Assembly: GCF_003148745.1 (NCBI RefSeq)
Contig: NZ_QGGU01000012.1
Coordinates: forward strand, 84,481-148,480
Direction: 5' to 3'
DNA: 64,000 bases
From: Pleionea mediterranea
Lineage (GTDB): Bacteria > Pseudomonadota > Gammaproteobacteria > Enterobacterales > Kangiellaceae
Program-made: the position numbers and the translations under genes
Notes under the pieces: generated by a model
Told to the model about the DNA's origin: nothing
Database searches by the model: none
What the model saw: only the letters and a program-made list of their open reading frames with translations
Shown here: positions 8,705-18,081 of the stretch, in pieces
Layout of the letters: each line of letters starts with the position of its first letter
How positions within the stretch are numbered: position 1 is the stretch's first letter

Positions 8705-9165
8705 CACAAGCTGCCATTATCTGGGTGGATGCTGACGCTTGCCCAAATGTGATCAAAGACATTTTATTTCGTGCTGCGGTTAGAACTAAAACCGAAACCA
8801 TTTTAATTGCCAATCAACCGATATCGACACCTTCGAGTCCTTTGATCCGCGCGATACAGGTGTCCGCCGGTTTTGATGTGGCCGATAATGAAATTGTCCA
8901 GCGTTGCAATAAAGGTGATCTGGTGATCACGCAGGATATTCCTCTGGCGTCGGAAGTAATCGATAAAGGCGCTTTGGCACTTAGCCCTCGGGGAGAACTC
9001 TTCACCCGCGAAAATATCAGGGCACGTTTAAACATTCGAGATTTTATGGACACCATGCGCAGCAGTGGTATTCAAACCGGTGGCCCGCCGGCATTAAATC
9101 AAAGCGATCGAATGGCGTTTGCCAATCAGCTGGACAAATGGCTGGCGCAGCAACCGAAAAAATAA
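8701..9165 (+). CDS. yaiI: YaiI/YqxD family protein (UPF0178)
   Basis: The 154-residue protein matches UPF0178: [20 protein letters not shown] at the N-terminus, then [10 protein letters not shown], the [12 protein letters not shown] segment, and [10 protein letters not shown] with TGGPPALN near the C-terminus. The Asp-rich positions are those of a PIN-like nuclease fold, although activity of the family is not established. It begins with GTG, overlapping the stop of the DUF3820 gene by 4 bp. Confidence 0.9.
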   Translation: MTQAAIIWVDADACPNVIKDILFRAAVRTKTETILIANQPISTPSSPLIRAIQVSAGFDVADNEIVQRCNKGDLVITQDIPLASEVIDKGALALSPRGELFTRENIRARLNIRDFMDTMRSSGIQTGGPPALNQSDRMAFANQLDKWLAQQPKK

Positions 9166-9205
9166 CGGTATTAATTTTTGTTGAAGGAAAGATGTTTCCT
9201 CCCGA

Positions 9206-9248
9206 TAAAAAACGCCTCGCAATAAACTTTATGTTTACAGCGAGGCGT
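9206..9248 (-). terminator. Rho-independent terminator of the metalloprotease operon
   Basis: Stem ACGCCTCGC (9212-9220) with GCGAGGCGT (9240-9248), loop of 19 nt, followed on the minus strand by TTTTTT (9206-9211). It lies about 60 bp beyond the protease stop codon and may also stop transcripts of yaiI. Confidence 0.8.
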
Positions 9249-9309
9249 CGAACTATTCCCTTAGCTTTAATTGAGTCTCTAAATCTTTCCGTTCATGATT
9301 ACTTGTGGA

Positions 9310-10053
9310 TTAATAGTAACCAGAAATATCGTCGATAATTGGACGAATTGCATTGTAGGCATTGGACACGCCAGATACGCCACAAGGCTGTGAGTTACAG
9401 GCATTCCAGTTAGGATCCGAGAATACATCTAACCGGGAGACATTACCGCGGAAGGCTTGTGGGTAAGCCATGATGGTTGAAAAATTGTAATCAACACCAT
9501 GTCCCATACCGTATCGGTAAACACCACCGGATGTATCACCCTGGCGACGTGAATGGGCCAGCCCCATATTGTGGCCCAGCTCATGTACAAATGTATTGTT
9601 ACCACAGTCGACGGCACTGATGCTGTAAGCCCGGCTTTTAGAGGATGAATACATACGGCCATTGCTGCCCTGTCCTATCCATGCGATCCCACATACATAA
9701 CCGCCCGATACATTTTGGCGTTTACCTAACAGTGCCACCATGTCAGCACGGTATTGGCTACGATAGTTTTTAATGGAAGAACTGTTGGTTAACCAGTTTA
9801 AATCGTTACTGCTGGGTACACGATTGGTACTGGTAATACGGCCTTGCGCTACAACACGCAAGTTAATGTTGATGCCATTATTACGATACACACGATTAGC
9901 ATAAGAAATCAGGTTATTGATTTTTGTGCTCATATTACCCGAGTACTGCTGTGCCGGGCTGGTGTACAACATCATAATATCAATGGTATCGGCTTTGATC
10001 GCTGATGTGGCGGCCATCAGTCCCAACGCGAGACTTGTTATTATTGCTTTCAT
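9310..10053 (-). CDS. Secreted M12-type (reprolysin-like) zinc metalloprotease
   Basis: The 247-residue secreted protease has a signal peptide (MKAIITSLALGLMAATSAIKA) and then directly the catalytic domain. The metzincin zinc motif is HELGHNMGLAH (His157, Glu158, His161, His167), and the Met-turn is STIMAY (Met195). Several Cys residues (121, 150 and a C-terminal pair) could form disulphides. There is no pro-domain and no C-terminal targeting domain, which is short for the family. The gene just upstream (35-bp gap) encodes a membrane-anchored protein that looks like the missing pro-domain. The two probably form one operon ending at the terminator at 9206-9248. Confidence 0.88.
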   Translation of the reverse strand: MKAIITSLALGLMAATSAIKADTIDIMMLYTSPAQQYSGNMSTKINNLISYANRVYRNNGININLRVVAQGRITSTNRVPSSNDLNWLTNSSSIKNYRSQYRADMVALLGKRQNVSGGYVCGIAWIGQGSNGRMYSSSKSRAYSISAVDCGNNTFVHELGHNMGLAHSRRQGDTSGGVYRYGMGHGVDYNFSTIMAYPQAFRGNVSRLDVFSDPNWNACNSQPCGVSGVSNAYNAIRPIIDDISGYY

Positions 10054-10088
10054 TTGAGTTAGCTCCTCATTTTTTGTTTTAGTATTGC

Positions 10089-10850
10089 TTAGGGGTTATC
10101 GTCGGATGATGACTCGACCACATAGTCGAAATCGACATCAATGTCATCATCGTTAGATTCAGTGGATTCGGTGGGGGTGGCAGGTACAGCCTGATCCGAT
10201 GCTGCATCGGGTGGAATCAGGCCGTCTTCATGCCCAGACCAGTGACTGGCAACCAGCGCCTGTCGAGAAGTAATCCAGGCGTTATCGCCCTGCGCTTCCA
10301 GAATATAAACACCATTGGGCGTGCTGATTTGTGCGTAGCTGCGTTCGCTGCCAACGGTAAACACGGCAGAAAAATATTTATCCATTCCGGGGAAAAAGGC
10401 TTCAACGGTTTTATCACCGTTGGGGTGTTCGGTAATGTAATCCACTTCGGCGGCGAGTGATGAGCCCTGTTGCGGGATTTGCACATCAAATCCATCGCCA
10501 ATCACCATTTGACTAATAGCCGTGGTGTTTAATTTTATATAAGCCTCTTCCGCCAGATCGCCGGGTAATTTTTCCGGGTTGGCCTGAAGAGCATTTCTCG
10601 CTTCTTCCGATGTTTGCCAGATAACATTTCCGGTTAAGCGATCCGGTGATTGAGTCTGATCAATATGAGCCGGAATGACCGGATTATGTGCGGACGATTT
10701 TGACGCTTCAATTGATTGACCGGAGACCACAGGTTTTGTCGGTTGTTGTACGACAACAGAGGAATGTGTGGCTTGATTATTTTTAGTGATCAACCAGAAG
10801 GTGATTCCAACTGCAATCAACAGCAATGGAAGCAATAGTTTTTTAATCAT
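10089..10850 (-). CDS. Membrane-anchored protein resembling a metalloprotease pro-domain
   Basis: The 253-residue protein has one N-terminal membrane helix (MIKKLLLPLLLIAVGITFWL), so the rest is likely periplasmic. Residues about 115-205 (GDGFDVQIPQQG, PNGDKTVEAFFPG, FTVGSERSYAQI, TPNGVYILE) follow the beta-strand pattern common in N-terminal pro-regions of bacterial M12-type metalloproteases. The C-terminus is strongly acidic (ESNDDDIDVDFDYVV). It is encoded 35 bp upstream of a protease that lacks its own pro-region. I infer a foldase or inhibitor acting in trans; this has not been tested and the family resemblance is by eye. Confidence 0.6.
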   Translation of the reverse strand: MIKKLLLPLLLIAVGITFWLITKNNQATHSSVVVQQPTKPVVSGQSIEASKSSAHNPVIPAHIDQTQSPDRLTGNVIWQTSEEARNALQANPEKLPGDLAEEAYIKLNTTAISQMVIGDGFDVQIPQQGSSLAAEVDYITEHPNGDKTVEAFFPGMDKYFSAVFTVGSERSYAQISTPNGVYILEAQGDNAWITSRQALVASHWSGHEDGLIPPDAASDQAVPATPTESTESNDDDIDVDFDYVVESSSDDNP

Positions 10851-11251
10851 AGGAGGTGACCTGCAATTGTTGTATTTATATTTGTTTTGTTATTGACGGT
10901 ACTGCGAAATCAGCAATAGAAGTTGTAGATGTATAGTGGTTAATGTTTGCTCAGTGTGGACTCGAAGAAGGGATCTGACCAGTAAATATTACCTGTAATA
11001 ATTGTGTAATATTGCACAATTATGACGTCAAAAGCTCAATTTATGTGATCTAAGTCATTGTTGTTAAGTGTTTATTGGTAGATGAGACTATTCTGCAGAG
11101 CCATGCGGCAAGGAGAGCACTATTGACAGATCTGTCATTTATGTGGCTACTGACTAAGTTTGAATAAAACAATAGTTCTTTAGTTGTATATGGATGTTGC
11201 CAGTGTTGTCGATAATGGCTGTGGGTAATGAAGGTGAGTGATGAAGGTAAG
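10851..11251. other. Upstream region of the metalloprotease operon
   Basis: There is no credible gene here. It holds the presumed promoter of the minus-strand protease operon. The main structure is a 26-bp palindrome at 10998-11023 (listed separately). AGGAGG (10850-10856 read on the complement as CCTCC) does not provide a ribosome site on the minus strand. The kinase gene ends at the right edge with no strong terminator. Confidence 0.5.
10998..11023. promoter_or_regulatory. 26-bp palindrome, possible operator
   Basis: Arms ATAATTGTG (10998-11006) and CACAATTAT (11015-11023) are perfect inverted repeats around TAATATTG. Such 9-8-9 symmetry is typical of a dimeric repressor site. It lies about 150 bp upstream of the protease operon start. 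The cognate regulator is unknown. Confidence 0.45.
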
Positions 11252-12826
11252 TTATTGTCTCGAAAACAGTTCCGATAACTGACGGTAAAGTGGAGACAAT
11301 CGACGATAAAGTTTTTGATAAACGTTGCGGTGCATTTTTTTGTACAAAGCGACATTTTCGGCAATCGGCAGAATTTCCTGTTTCACATGACACATAACAT
11401 TAACCGCTGATGGATGATCAGGGTAAATGCCCCGGTTGACGGCCAGATTTATCGCGGCACCCAAGCCTGATGTCTCAAAGGTATGAGGCAACTTAACCGG
11501 AAGATTAAAAACATCGGCGGTAATTTGCAGTGCGGTTTGACTTTGTGCGCCGCCTCCGGAAACAAACAATTCCCGAATGGTTTGCCCGCTGCGTTTTTGC
11601 ATCTTTAATTTTCCCTGATACAAGCCGAAACTAATGCCTTCCAGTAGGGCCCGGTAAATATGGGCGCGGGTATGGCTGTCATTAAAGCCGATAATCGCTC
11701 CTCTTGCTTCGGGACCCGGGTAACGCACACCGGGGCTCCAGTAGGGTTGCAGCATTAAACCATCGGCTCCGGGTTTTATTTTGGCGGCCTGTTGATCGAG
11801 CAGTTGCTCGGTGGAGTATTCACTGCTTTCAGCTTGCTGTACTTCTTTATGAGCAAATTGTTGTTTAAACCAGCTCACCATCCAGTAACCGCGGTATATT
11901 TGATATTCACAGGTGTAATGTCCGGGAAGCGCAGCAGGGTATGGCGGTAAATATCGCAGTGGCTCAATATAGTGTTTCGACAGGGTATTAAAGGTGGCGG
12001 TTGTGCCGTAACTAATCTGCCCCTGATGGGATTTTATGGCGCCACAGCCCAGAGTTTCGCAGGCTTTATCGGCTGCCGCTGCGACAATCGTTAACCCTTT
12101 GGGCAGTCCTGTTTGCTGGTGTGCCGCTTCAGTGATGTGGCCCAGTGTTTCGGATACCGCTACAAGTTCTGGCAAATGCTCAGGTTTAACCGGACAGGCC
12201 TGCCACTTCCAGCTACTCGGTTTTGCCCAGTGATGTGTTTTGTAATCAAAGGGCAAGTAACCGACCTGTGCGCCAACACTGTCTTTAAATTCACCGCTGA
12301 GCTGATAATTAAGGTAGCCGGACAACAATAAAAACTTATGGGTTTTGGCCATTACATCTGGCTGATGTTGATTCAACCAGTTGATTTCGGCATCGCGCAT
12401 AAATTGTTTAACGGTACCGCTAACGCCAGCGAACTTAAATGCAGCCCGCCACCAAAAGGATAAGCGAGGTGTATCCGTTGCTTCACGTTTGTCCATCCAG
12501 GTAATGGCCGGACGAATCGGTTCGCCCTGCTGATCCACAGGAATAACTGTTGCCCGCTGTGTGGTTAGCGCGACACCGGCCAGCTGCTCTGGTTGAATCC
12601 CCTGCTGCCAGAGTTTTTGGCAAGCCCGGCATAATGAATCCCAAAAATAACGACCATGCTGTTCCACCCAGCCAGACTGATCAGAAAAATAACCTTCTAA
12701 CGATACCTGCGAGCGAGCCTTAAGTTGACCTTGCCGATCAAACACCAATGCACGAACGCTTTGGGTTCCGCAGTCTATGGCCAGTAAAAGTTCAGGGCTA
12801 TGATGAGTCGTTCGATCAGATGACAT
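11252..12826 (-). CDS. FGGY-family carbohydrate kinase
   Basis: The 524-residue cytosolic kinase has the FGGY N-terminal phosphate-binding motif LLAIDCGTQSVRALVFD and the actin-like ATPase fold. The segment VALTTQRATVIPVDQQGEP and the C-terminal ELFVSGGGAQSQTALQITAD motif are diagnostic. The family phosphorylates sugars or polyols such as xylulose, glycerol or ribulose; this member resembles the uncharacterised branch found in Pseudomonas and relatives, so the substrate is not assigned. No transporter or sugar-pathway gene lies nearby, which gives no help with specificity. Confidence 0.88.
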   Translation of the reverse strand: MSSDRTTHHSPELLLAIDCGTQSVRALVFDRQGQLKARSQVSLEGYFSDQSGWVEQHGRYFWDSLCRACQKLWQQGIQPEQLAGVALTTQRATVIPVDQQGEPIRPAITWMDKREATDTPRLSFWWRAAFKFAGVSGTVKQFMRDAEINWLNQHQPDVMAKTHKFLLLSGYLNYQLSGEFKDSVGAQVGYLPFDYKTHHWAKPSSWKWQACPVKPEHLPELVAVSETLGHITEAAHQQTGLPKGLTIVAAAADKACETLGCGAIKSHQGQISYGTTATFNTLSKHYIEPLRYLPPYPAALPGHYTCEYQIYRGYWMVSWFKQQFAHKEVQQAESSEYSTEQLLDQQAAKIKPGADGLMLQPYWSPGVRYPGPEARGAIIGFNDSHTRAHIYRALLEGISFGLYQGKLKMQKRSGQTIRELFVSGGGAQSQTALQITADVFNLPVKLPHTFETSGLGAAINLAVNRGIYPDHPSAVNVMCHVKQEILPIAENVALYKKMHRNVYQKLYRRLSPLYRQLSELFSRQ

Positions 12827-13060
12827 AGGGTTAAATATAAATGAAACGAAAGGGAGTTTTACCGTTATTGGACAATAAAGGCAAAGTAAACATTACCAAT
12901 GCTTGAGTTTGTTATCCGATAATTAAAACGAGAAAGAAAAATAAAATAGCAATTTGAGAAATGTCGATTATAATTTAATCACCTGCTATGGGTATGACAA
13001 AAGCGTCCAGCGTCAAGCAAAGCTAATTTAAATGGAATAATTGATGCTCAAGGAGATCTT

Positions 13061-13504
13061 ATGATTGCTCACGAAGAGCCCTCGCCTCAAACCGCGCCAA
13101 ATAAACAGCGATTTCACTATGATTGTCAGATTGATCATAAGGCAAAAGTACTGACATTGAATTGCTATGGTGAGCTGGCTTTGGCAGATTGTTTACAGCT
13201 GATTTTGGCGATACGTCACATGGATGAAGAGGTACAGCATTATTCACGACTTTATGATCTTACCAAACTGACAACAACGGATCTTTCTGTGTCGGAGTTT
13301 GACACCATATTAATGAATGCTAAATCTGCGTTTACCCATAAAATGAATACGATAAAAGTTGCTTTTGTAACCAGTGATACCCTCAACTTTAATATGGCCA
13401 TGTTATTCAAAACCATGAGTCAAAGATTCCAGTTTCAGGAAGTGGAAGTTTTTACCAGCCGTAAAACGGCATTAATGTGGTTTGAAGATGCTTTGGGAAA
13501 ATAA
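13061..13504 (+). CDS. STAS/SpoIIAA-like protein
   Basis: The 147-residue protein has the pattern of a SpoIIAA/STAS-like domain: an initial strand pair (VLTLNCYGELALADCLQLIL), RLYDLTKLTTTDLSVSEFD in the middle, a strand IKVAFVTSD, and a C-terminal helix (TALMWFEDALG). This resembles small membrane-associated STAS-like proteins whose role is mostly unknown. AAGGAG lies just before the ATG. A strong terminator follows at 13538-13567. It is the last chromosomal gene before the defence island. Confidence 0.6.
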   Translation: MIAHEEPSPQTAPNKQRFHYDCQIDHKAKVLTLNCYGELALADCLQLILAIRHMDEEVQHYSRLYDLTKLTTTDLSVSEFDTILMNAKSAFTHKMNTIKVAFVTSDTLNFNMAMLFKTMSQRFQFQEVEVFTSRKTALMWFEDALGK

Positions 13505-13537
13505 CGAGCAAGCACTAAAAATAAATGTCTTAAAACG

Positions 13538-13567
13538 AAAAAGCCCGAGTCAATGCTCGGGCTTTTT
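13538..13567. terminator. Bidirectional rho-independent terminator
   Basis: Stem GCCCGAG (13543-13549) with CTCGGGC (13556-13562), 6-nt loop, A-tract on the left and TTTTT on the right. It terminates the STAS-like gene. On the minus strand it would also have ended the original tRNA-Phe transcript if the island was inserted at 13578, which is inferred. Confidence 0.85.
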
Positions 13568-13577
13568 GCTGAATTCG

Positions 13578-13592
13578 AATGGTGGCCCGGGG
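13578..13592. repeat. Left direct repeat of tRNA-Phe 3' end (putative attL)
   Basis: AATGGTGGCCCGGGG is identical to 26234-26248, the 3' end (with CCA) of tRNA-Phe plus 2 bp. The next 13 bases still match the tRNA T-arm at 9 positions, then similarity fades. This is what an integrated element leaves at its far end when it uses a tRNA 3' end as attachment site. Confidence 0.55.
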
Positions 13593-14084
13593 TGGAGATG
13601 AATTGGACGGCACTCCAGCGTCGATACAGGGCCTTTCAATCTTAAATTCTTTCTATATACCTTTTTAACATAGGAGGTTTGAATCGCTGGGGCGACATCA
13701 TGTTTATCTGGTTGGCTTAGAACAAGCACAATTTTGGCCGGAGCATCGGCCAAAACAGAGCCGAAGTAATCAACTCTGGGGAGCTGATTACTCCTTGCCC
13801 AGCTGGTGCTGGTCACTCTGCCCTTCGCGCTTGGGCGCTGCGCAGCGCTCAATATGCCTGAACGGCACTTGATGGCATTTGCAAAACCTCTTATGTGAGA
13901 TCGGTTGTATAGGGTAAATATATGTCATATTCTTCAATATGTTATAAGCTCTTCTTTTATATTTAGAAAAATTTCAATCTTGTAATTGGTCTATGCTCAA
14001 GCTCATGGGAAGAACTAAGGAAGTTATATTCGAGTATATTTTCTGAACCAATTCTAAGAAGAAAGGACGTTTTAACGGTGTACG
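13593..14084. other. Island left-end non-coding region
   Basis: I see no real gene here. A 100-codon minus-strand frame (13550-13852) runs through the attachment repeat and terminator and matches no family I know. A perfect 14-bp palindrome GCGCTGCGCAGCGC lies near 13838. The right part is AT-rich and must hold the promoter of the restriction operon; GAAAGGACG at about 14061 is a weak ribosome site for hsdR. Confidence 0.5.
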
Positions 14085-16529
14085 ATGACTCCAATAAATA
14101 AAAAAGCACTATCAGAAACCGATATCATCAGTAAATTCATCATGCCAGCAGTAAAAAAGTCTGGCTGGGATGATATGACGCAAATCCGTCAGGAAGTGAG
14201 GCTTCGTGATGGTAAGGTCATCGTGCGCGGTATGGCAGCAGCACGCAAGACGGTTAAAAGTGCTGACATTGTTCTTTATCACAAACCTTCGATACCTTTG
14301 GCGGTGATTGAAGCCAAGGCCAACAAGCATGAGATTGGCAAGGGTATGCAGCAAGGGCTCGATTATGCCAACTTGCTGGATGTGCCTTTTGTGTTCGCCA
14401 GTAACGGTGATGGCTTTATCTTTCATGATAAAACCAATCCAAGCCAGTTAGAATCTGAAATAACACTCGAAGATTTCCCAACACCAGAGCAGCTGTGGGA
14501 TAAATTTTGCGCTTACAAAGGCTACCAGCCAGCACAGTTACCCATTATCACACAAGACTATTACGATGATGGCTCCGGTAAGTCACCACGTTATTATCAG
14601 TTACAAGCCATTAACAAAACGATTGAAGCCGTTTCACGAGGCGAAAACCGTATTTTGCTGGTCATGGCCACAGGCACCGGCAAAACCTACACCGCATTTC
14701 AAATTATCTGGCGATTATGGAAAGCCAAAGCTAAAAAACGCATTCTATTTTTGGCCGATAGAAATGTACTTGTCGATCAAACCCGTATTAACGATTTTCA
14801 GCCATTCGATCAGGCGATGACAAAAATCACCGGTCGCAAGGTCGATCCGGCCTATGAAGTACATTTGGCGTTGTATCAAGCGTTAACTGGGCCTGAAGAA
14901 CACCAAAAAGCCTACAAGCAAGTTGATCCCGATTTCTTTGATTTAATTATTATTGACGAGTGCCACCGAGGGAGCGCAGCAGAAGACAGCGCCTGGCGCG
15001 AGATTCTGGAATACTTCAGCCCAGCCACCCAAATCGGCCTAACAGCAACCCCAAAAGAAACTGACGAAGTTTCCAACATCGACTACTTTGGTGAGCCGAT
15101 TTATCAGTATTCGTTAAAAGAAGGCATCGAAGATGGCTTCTTAGCACCCTACAAAGTGGTTCGTGTTGATTTAGACATCGATTTACAAGGTTGGCGACCC
15201 ACCAAAGGCATGGTGGATAAACAAGGCCACGAAATTAAAGATCGCATCTACAACCAAAAAGACTTTGACCGCACAATGGTTATTGATGAGCGAACCCAAC
15301 TGGTTGCTGAAACCATTACCAACTACCTAAAGCGCACCGACCCAATGGCGAAAACTATTGTCTTCTGTAACGACATCGACCACGCAGAGCGCATGCGCCG
15401 CGCCTTAATTAACTGTAATCCCGAGCAAGCCGCTAAAAACGATAAATACGTGATGAAAATCACTGGCGATGATGAAGTGGGCAAAGCGCAGCTGGATAAC
15501 TTCATTAACCCGAAAAAGCCTTACCCCGTTATTGCAACAACCTCAGAGCTGATGACCACCGGTGTCGATGCTAAAACCTGCAAGTTAGTCGTGCTGGATC
15601 AAAACATTCAGTCCATGACCAAGTTCAAACAAATCATCGGTCGCGGCACCCGTATCGATGATAGGTTCGGTAAGCTGTGGTTTACCATCCTCGACTTTAA
15701 AAAGGCCACTGAGTTGTTTGCCGATGAGCGTTTTGACGGCATTCCAGAAAAGGTCATTAACACTAAAACCGCTGATATCAACGACCCAGATTCAGACTTT
15801 GATGACATGATGGACGACACCGAAGCCTCTGACGAGCACAAAGCCCAGGAGCCAGATGGCAACTATGATCCTAATGCAAATAAGCCTTTTGATAATCCAT
15901 CCTCTGCTGAAATCGGTGCAGGAGACTGGGGCGAAGACGAAGACAAGGTTAACAAGTACCACGTCAACGGCGTACCGGTAAAAAAACTCGGTGAGCGTGT
16001 TCAGTATTATGATGAAGACGGCAAACTGGTCACCGAGTCCTTCAAAGATTATACCCGCAAAACTTTAAACAAAACCTTTAGCTCGCTCGATGAGTTCGTG
16101 CGCCGATGGGATCAAGCTGAGCGCAAACAGGCTATTATCGATGAACTTGCCGCCGAAGGCGTCATTTGGGAAGTGTTAGAGCAAGAAGTCGGGAAAGATT
16201 TAGATCCCTTTGATATGATCTGCCACGTTGTATTTGATCAGCCACCATTAACGCGAAAAGAGCGCGCGAATAATGTGAAAAAGCGCAATTACTTCACCAA
16301 ATATGGCGAGCTAGCACAAACCGTATTGCAAGAACTGCTCAACAAATACAGCGATGAAGGCGTTACCGCCATAGAAAGCAAAGACGCCCTCAAAACCGGC
16401 AAAATTGTTGAGCTAGGCAGACCGCTAGAAATCGCCAAAAAAGGATTTGGTGGTAAGAAACAATACGAATCAGCCATTATCGAATTAGAAAAAGCCATCT
16501 ACGAGATAAAGCCTGACAAATCGGCATAA
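14085..16529 (+). CDS. hsdR: Type I restriction endonuclease, R subunit
   Basis: The 814-residue HsdR has the expected order. A PD-(D/E)xK nuclease domain comes first, with ADIVLYHK (Asp61) and AVIEAKAN (Glu76, Lys78). Then comes a superfamily 2 translocase with Walker A ATGTGKT (195-201), DECH box (291-294), TATP (320-323) and the motif VI-like segment [10 protein letters not shown]. The C-terminus resembles the EcoEI-type R C-terminal domain, and the length equals that of EcoEI-like subunits. It cuts unmethylated foreign DNA after ATP-driven translocation, in a complex with HsdM and HsdS. It is the first gene of the island operon and has no visible defect. Confidence 0.95.
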   Translation: MTPINKKALSETDIISKFIMPAVKKSGWDDMTQIRQEVRLRDGKVIVRGMAAARKTVKSADIVLYHKPSIPLAVIEAKANKHEIGKGMQQGLDYANLLDVPFVFASNGDGFIFHDKTNPSQLESEITLEDFPTPEQLWDKFCAYKGYQPAQLPIITQDYYDDGSGKSPRYYQLQAINKTIEAVSRGENRILLVMATGTGKTYTAFQIIWRLWKAKAKKRILFLADRNVLVDQTRINDFQPFDQAMTKITGRKVDPAYEVHLALYQALTGPEEHQKAYKQVDPDFFDLIIIDECHRGSAAEDSAWREILEYFSPATQIGLTATPKETDEVSNIDYFGEPIYQYSLKEGIEDGFLAPYKVVRVDLDIDLQGWRPTKGMVDKQGHEIKDRIYNQKDFDRTMVIDERTQLVAETITNYLKRTDPMAKTIVFCNDIDHAERMRRALINCNPEQAAKNDKYVMKITGDDEVGKAQLDNFINPKKPYPVIATTSELMTTGVDAKTCKLVVLDQNIQSMTKFKQIIGRGTRIDDRFGKLWFTILDFKKATELFADERFDGIPEKVINTKTADINDPDSDFDDMMDDTEASDEHKAQEPDGNYDPNANKPFDNPSSAEIGAGDWGEDEDKVNKYHVNGVPVKKLGERVQYYDEDGKLVTESFKDYTRKTLNKTFSSLDEFVRRWDQAERKQAIIDELAAEGVIWEVLEQEVGKDLDPFDMICHVVFDQPPLTRKERANNVKKRNYFTKYGELAQTVLQELLNKYSDEGVTAIESKDALKTGKIVELGRPLEIAKKGFGGKKQYESAIIELEKAIYEIKPDKSA

Positions 16530-16587
16530 ACTGCCCGTCAGGCTTTAGCACTCATCAAAACAGCACAGAATTTGAGAAACAAAAAAC

Positions 16588-18081
16588 ATGTCAGTCAGTA
16601 CCGTAATAAAATCGATTCAAGACATCATGCGCAAAGACGCCGGTGTCGATGGTGATGCACAGCGCTTAGGTCAACTCTCTTGGTTGTTATTCCTCAAGAT
16701 ATTCGACGCTCAAGAAGAAGAGCTGGAATTCGAGCTGGACGACTACCGCGAACCAATCCCTGAACAATTCTTATGGCGCAACTGGGCGGCAGATGCACAA
16801 GGCATCACGGGTGATGAATTACTAAGCTTTATTAACGATGAATTATTCCCCAAGCTAAAAAATCTCACCGCACCGATTGACAAAAATCCACGCGGTTTTG
16901 TGGTGAAAGAAGCCTTTTCCGATGCCTTTAACTACATGAAAAATGGCACCCTGCTACGCCAGGTGATCAATAAGCTTAACGAGGTCGACTTTACCGACTC
17001 CAAAGAGCGCCATTTATTTGGTGATATCTACGAGCAAATTCTGCGAGACTTACAAAGCGCCGGTAATGCTGGTGAGTTTTACACGCCACGTGCCGTTACC
17101 CGCTTTATGGTGGATAGAGTCGACCCAAAGCTTGGCGAGCAAATCTTTGACCCCGCTTGCGGTACAGGTGGCTTTTTAGCTTGCTCCGTCGATCACGTCA
17201 AGAACAACTATGTCAAAACCGTCGCTGACCACAAAACATTGCAAAGCCAAATTCATGGTGTCGAGAAAAAGCAGCTACCGCACTTATTAGCGACTACTAA
17301 TATGATGCTGCATGGCATCGAAGTGCCGGTACAAGTTAAGCATGGTAATACCCTCAATAAACCGCTCTCCAATTGGGACAGCGACTTCGATGTGATTGTT
17401 ACCAATCCGCCATTTGGTGGCACCGAAGAAGACGGTATCGAAAAGAACTTCCCATCGGATATGCAAACCCGCGAAACCGCCGACCTGTTCTTACAACTGA
17501 TTATCGAAGTCTTAAAGGAGCCTTCAGCGGGTAAAGAGGGAGGCCGCGCCGCCGTGGTATTGCCAGACGGCACCTTGTTCGGTGAAGGCGTCAAAACCAA
17601 AATCAAAAAGCTACTCACTGAAGAATGTAACCTCCATACCATAGTGCGCTTACCCAATGGTGTGTTTAACCCCTACACCGGCATTAAGACTAACATTCTG
17701 TTCTTTACCAAAGGCCAGCCCACTAAAGACATTTGGTTTTACGAGCACCCTTATCCAGAAGGCGTAAAAAACTACTCCAAAACCAAACCCATGAAATTCG
17801 AAGAGTTTAAAACCGAACAAGACTGGTGGGGCGATGAAGCCGATGGCTTCGCCAGCCGAGTGGAGAATGAACAGGCTTGGAAAGTGTCGATTGAAGACGT
17901 GATTGAACGTAACTTTAATTTGGATATTAAAAATCCGCACGTAGGCGAACTAATCAGCCACGATCCTGAAGAACTGCTGCAACAATACCAAGTGCAACAA
18001 AACGAGATTCAAACATTACGCGACCAGCTAAAAGGTATTTTGGCCGAAGCACTTTCAACCAATGGCGAGGGTAATGCCTAA
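16588..18081 (+). CDS. hsdM: Type I restriction-modification DNA methyltransferase, M subunit
   Basis: The 497-residue N6-adenine methyltransferase has an HsdM N-terminal helical domain (about 5-150) and then the catalytic domain. SAM-binding motif I is DPACGTGGF (188-196) and the catalytic motif IV is NPPF (273-276). It methylates host DNA at the site set by HsdS and also forms the core of the restriction complex. It lies 58 bp after hsdR and shares one base with hsdS (TAATG), a sign of tight coupling. Length and motifs look intact. Confidence 0.95.
   Translation: MSVSTVIKSIQDIMRKDAGVDGDAQRLGQLSWLLFLKIFDAQEEELEFELDDYREPIPEQFLWRNWAADAQGITGDELLSFINDELFPKLKNLTAPIDKNPRGFVVKEAFSDAFNYMKNGTLLRQVINKLNEVDFTDSKERHLFGDIYEQILRDLQSAGNAGEFYTPRAVTRFMVDRVDPKLGEQIFDPACGTGGFLACSVDHVKNNYVKTVADHKTLQSQIHGVEKKQLPHLLATTNMMLHGIEVPVQVKHGNTLNKPLSNWDSDFDVIVTNPPFGGTEEDGIEKNFPSDMQTRETADLFLQLIIEVLKEPSAGKEGGRAAVVLPDGTLFGEGVKTKIKKLLTEECNLHTIVRLPNGVFNPYTGIKTNILFFTKGQPTKDIWFYEHPYPEGVKNYSKTKPMKFEEFKTEQDWWGDEADGFASRVENEQAWKVSIEDVIERNFNLDIKNPHVGELISHDPEELLQQYQVQQNEIQTLRDQLKGILAEALSTNGEGNA

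Noticed and set aside
11040..11062. CRP/FNR-like site (TGTGATCTAAGTCATT)
   Set aside because: Only one half-site matches the consensus and there is no promoter at the right distance.
13578..13655. Possible complete second tRNA gene at the island's left edge
   Set aside because: Only the last 15 bases match tRNA-Phe. The T-stem cannot pair (TCCAA against CCACC) and no D-arm or anticodon arm can be drawn, so it is a remnant or attachment repeat.
13550..13852. 100-codon minus-strand frame across the attachment repeat
   Set aside because: It runs through a terminator and the tRNA-derived repeat, starts without a ribosome site and matches no family I know.
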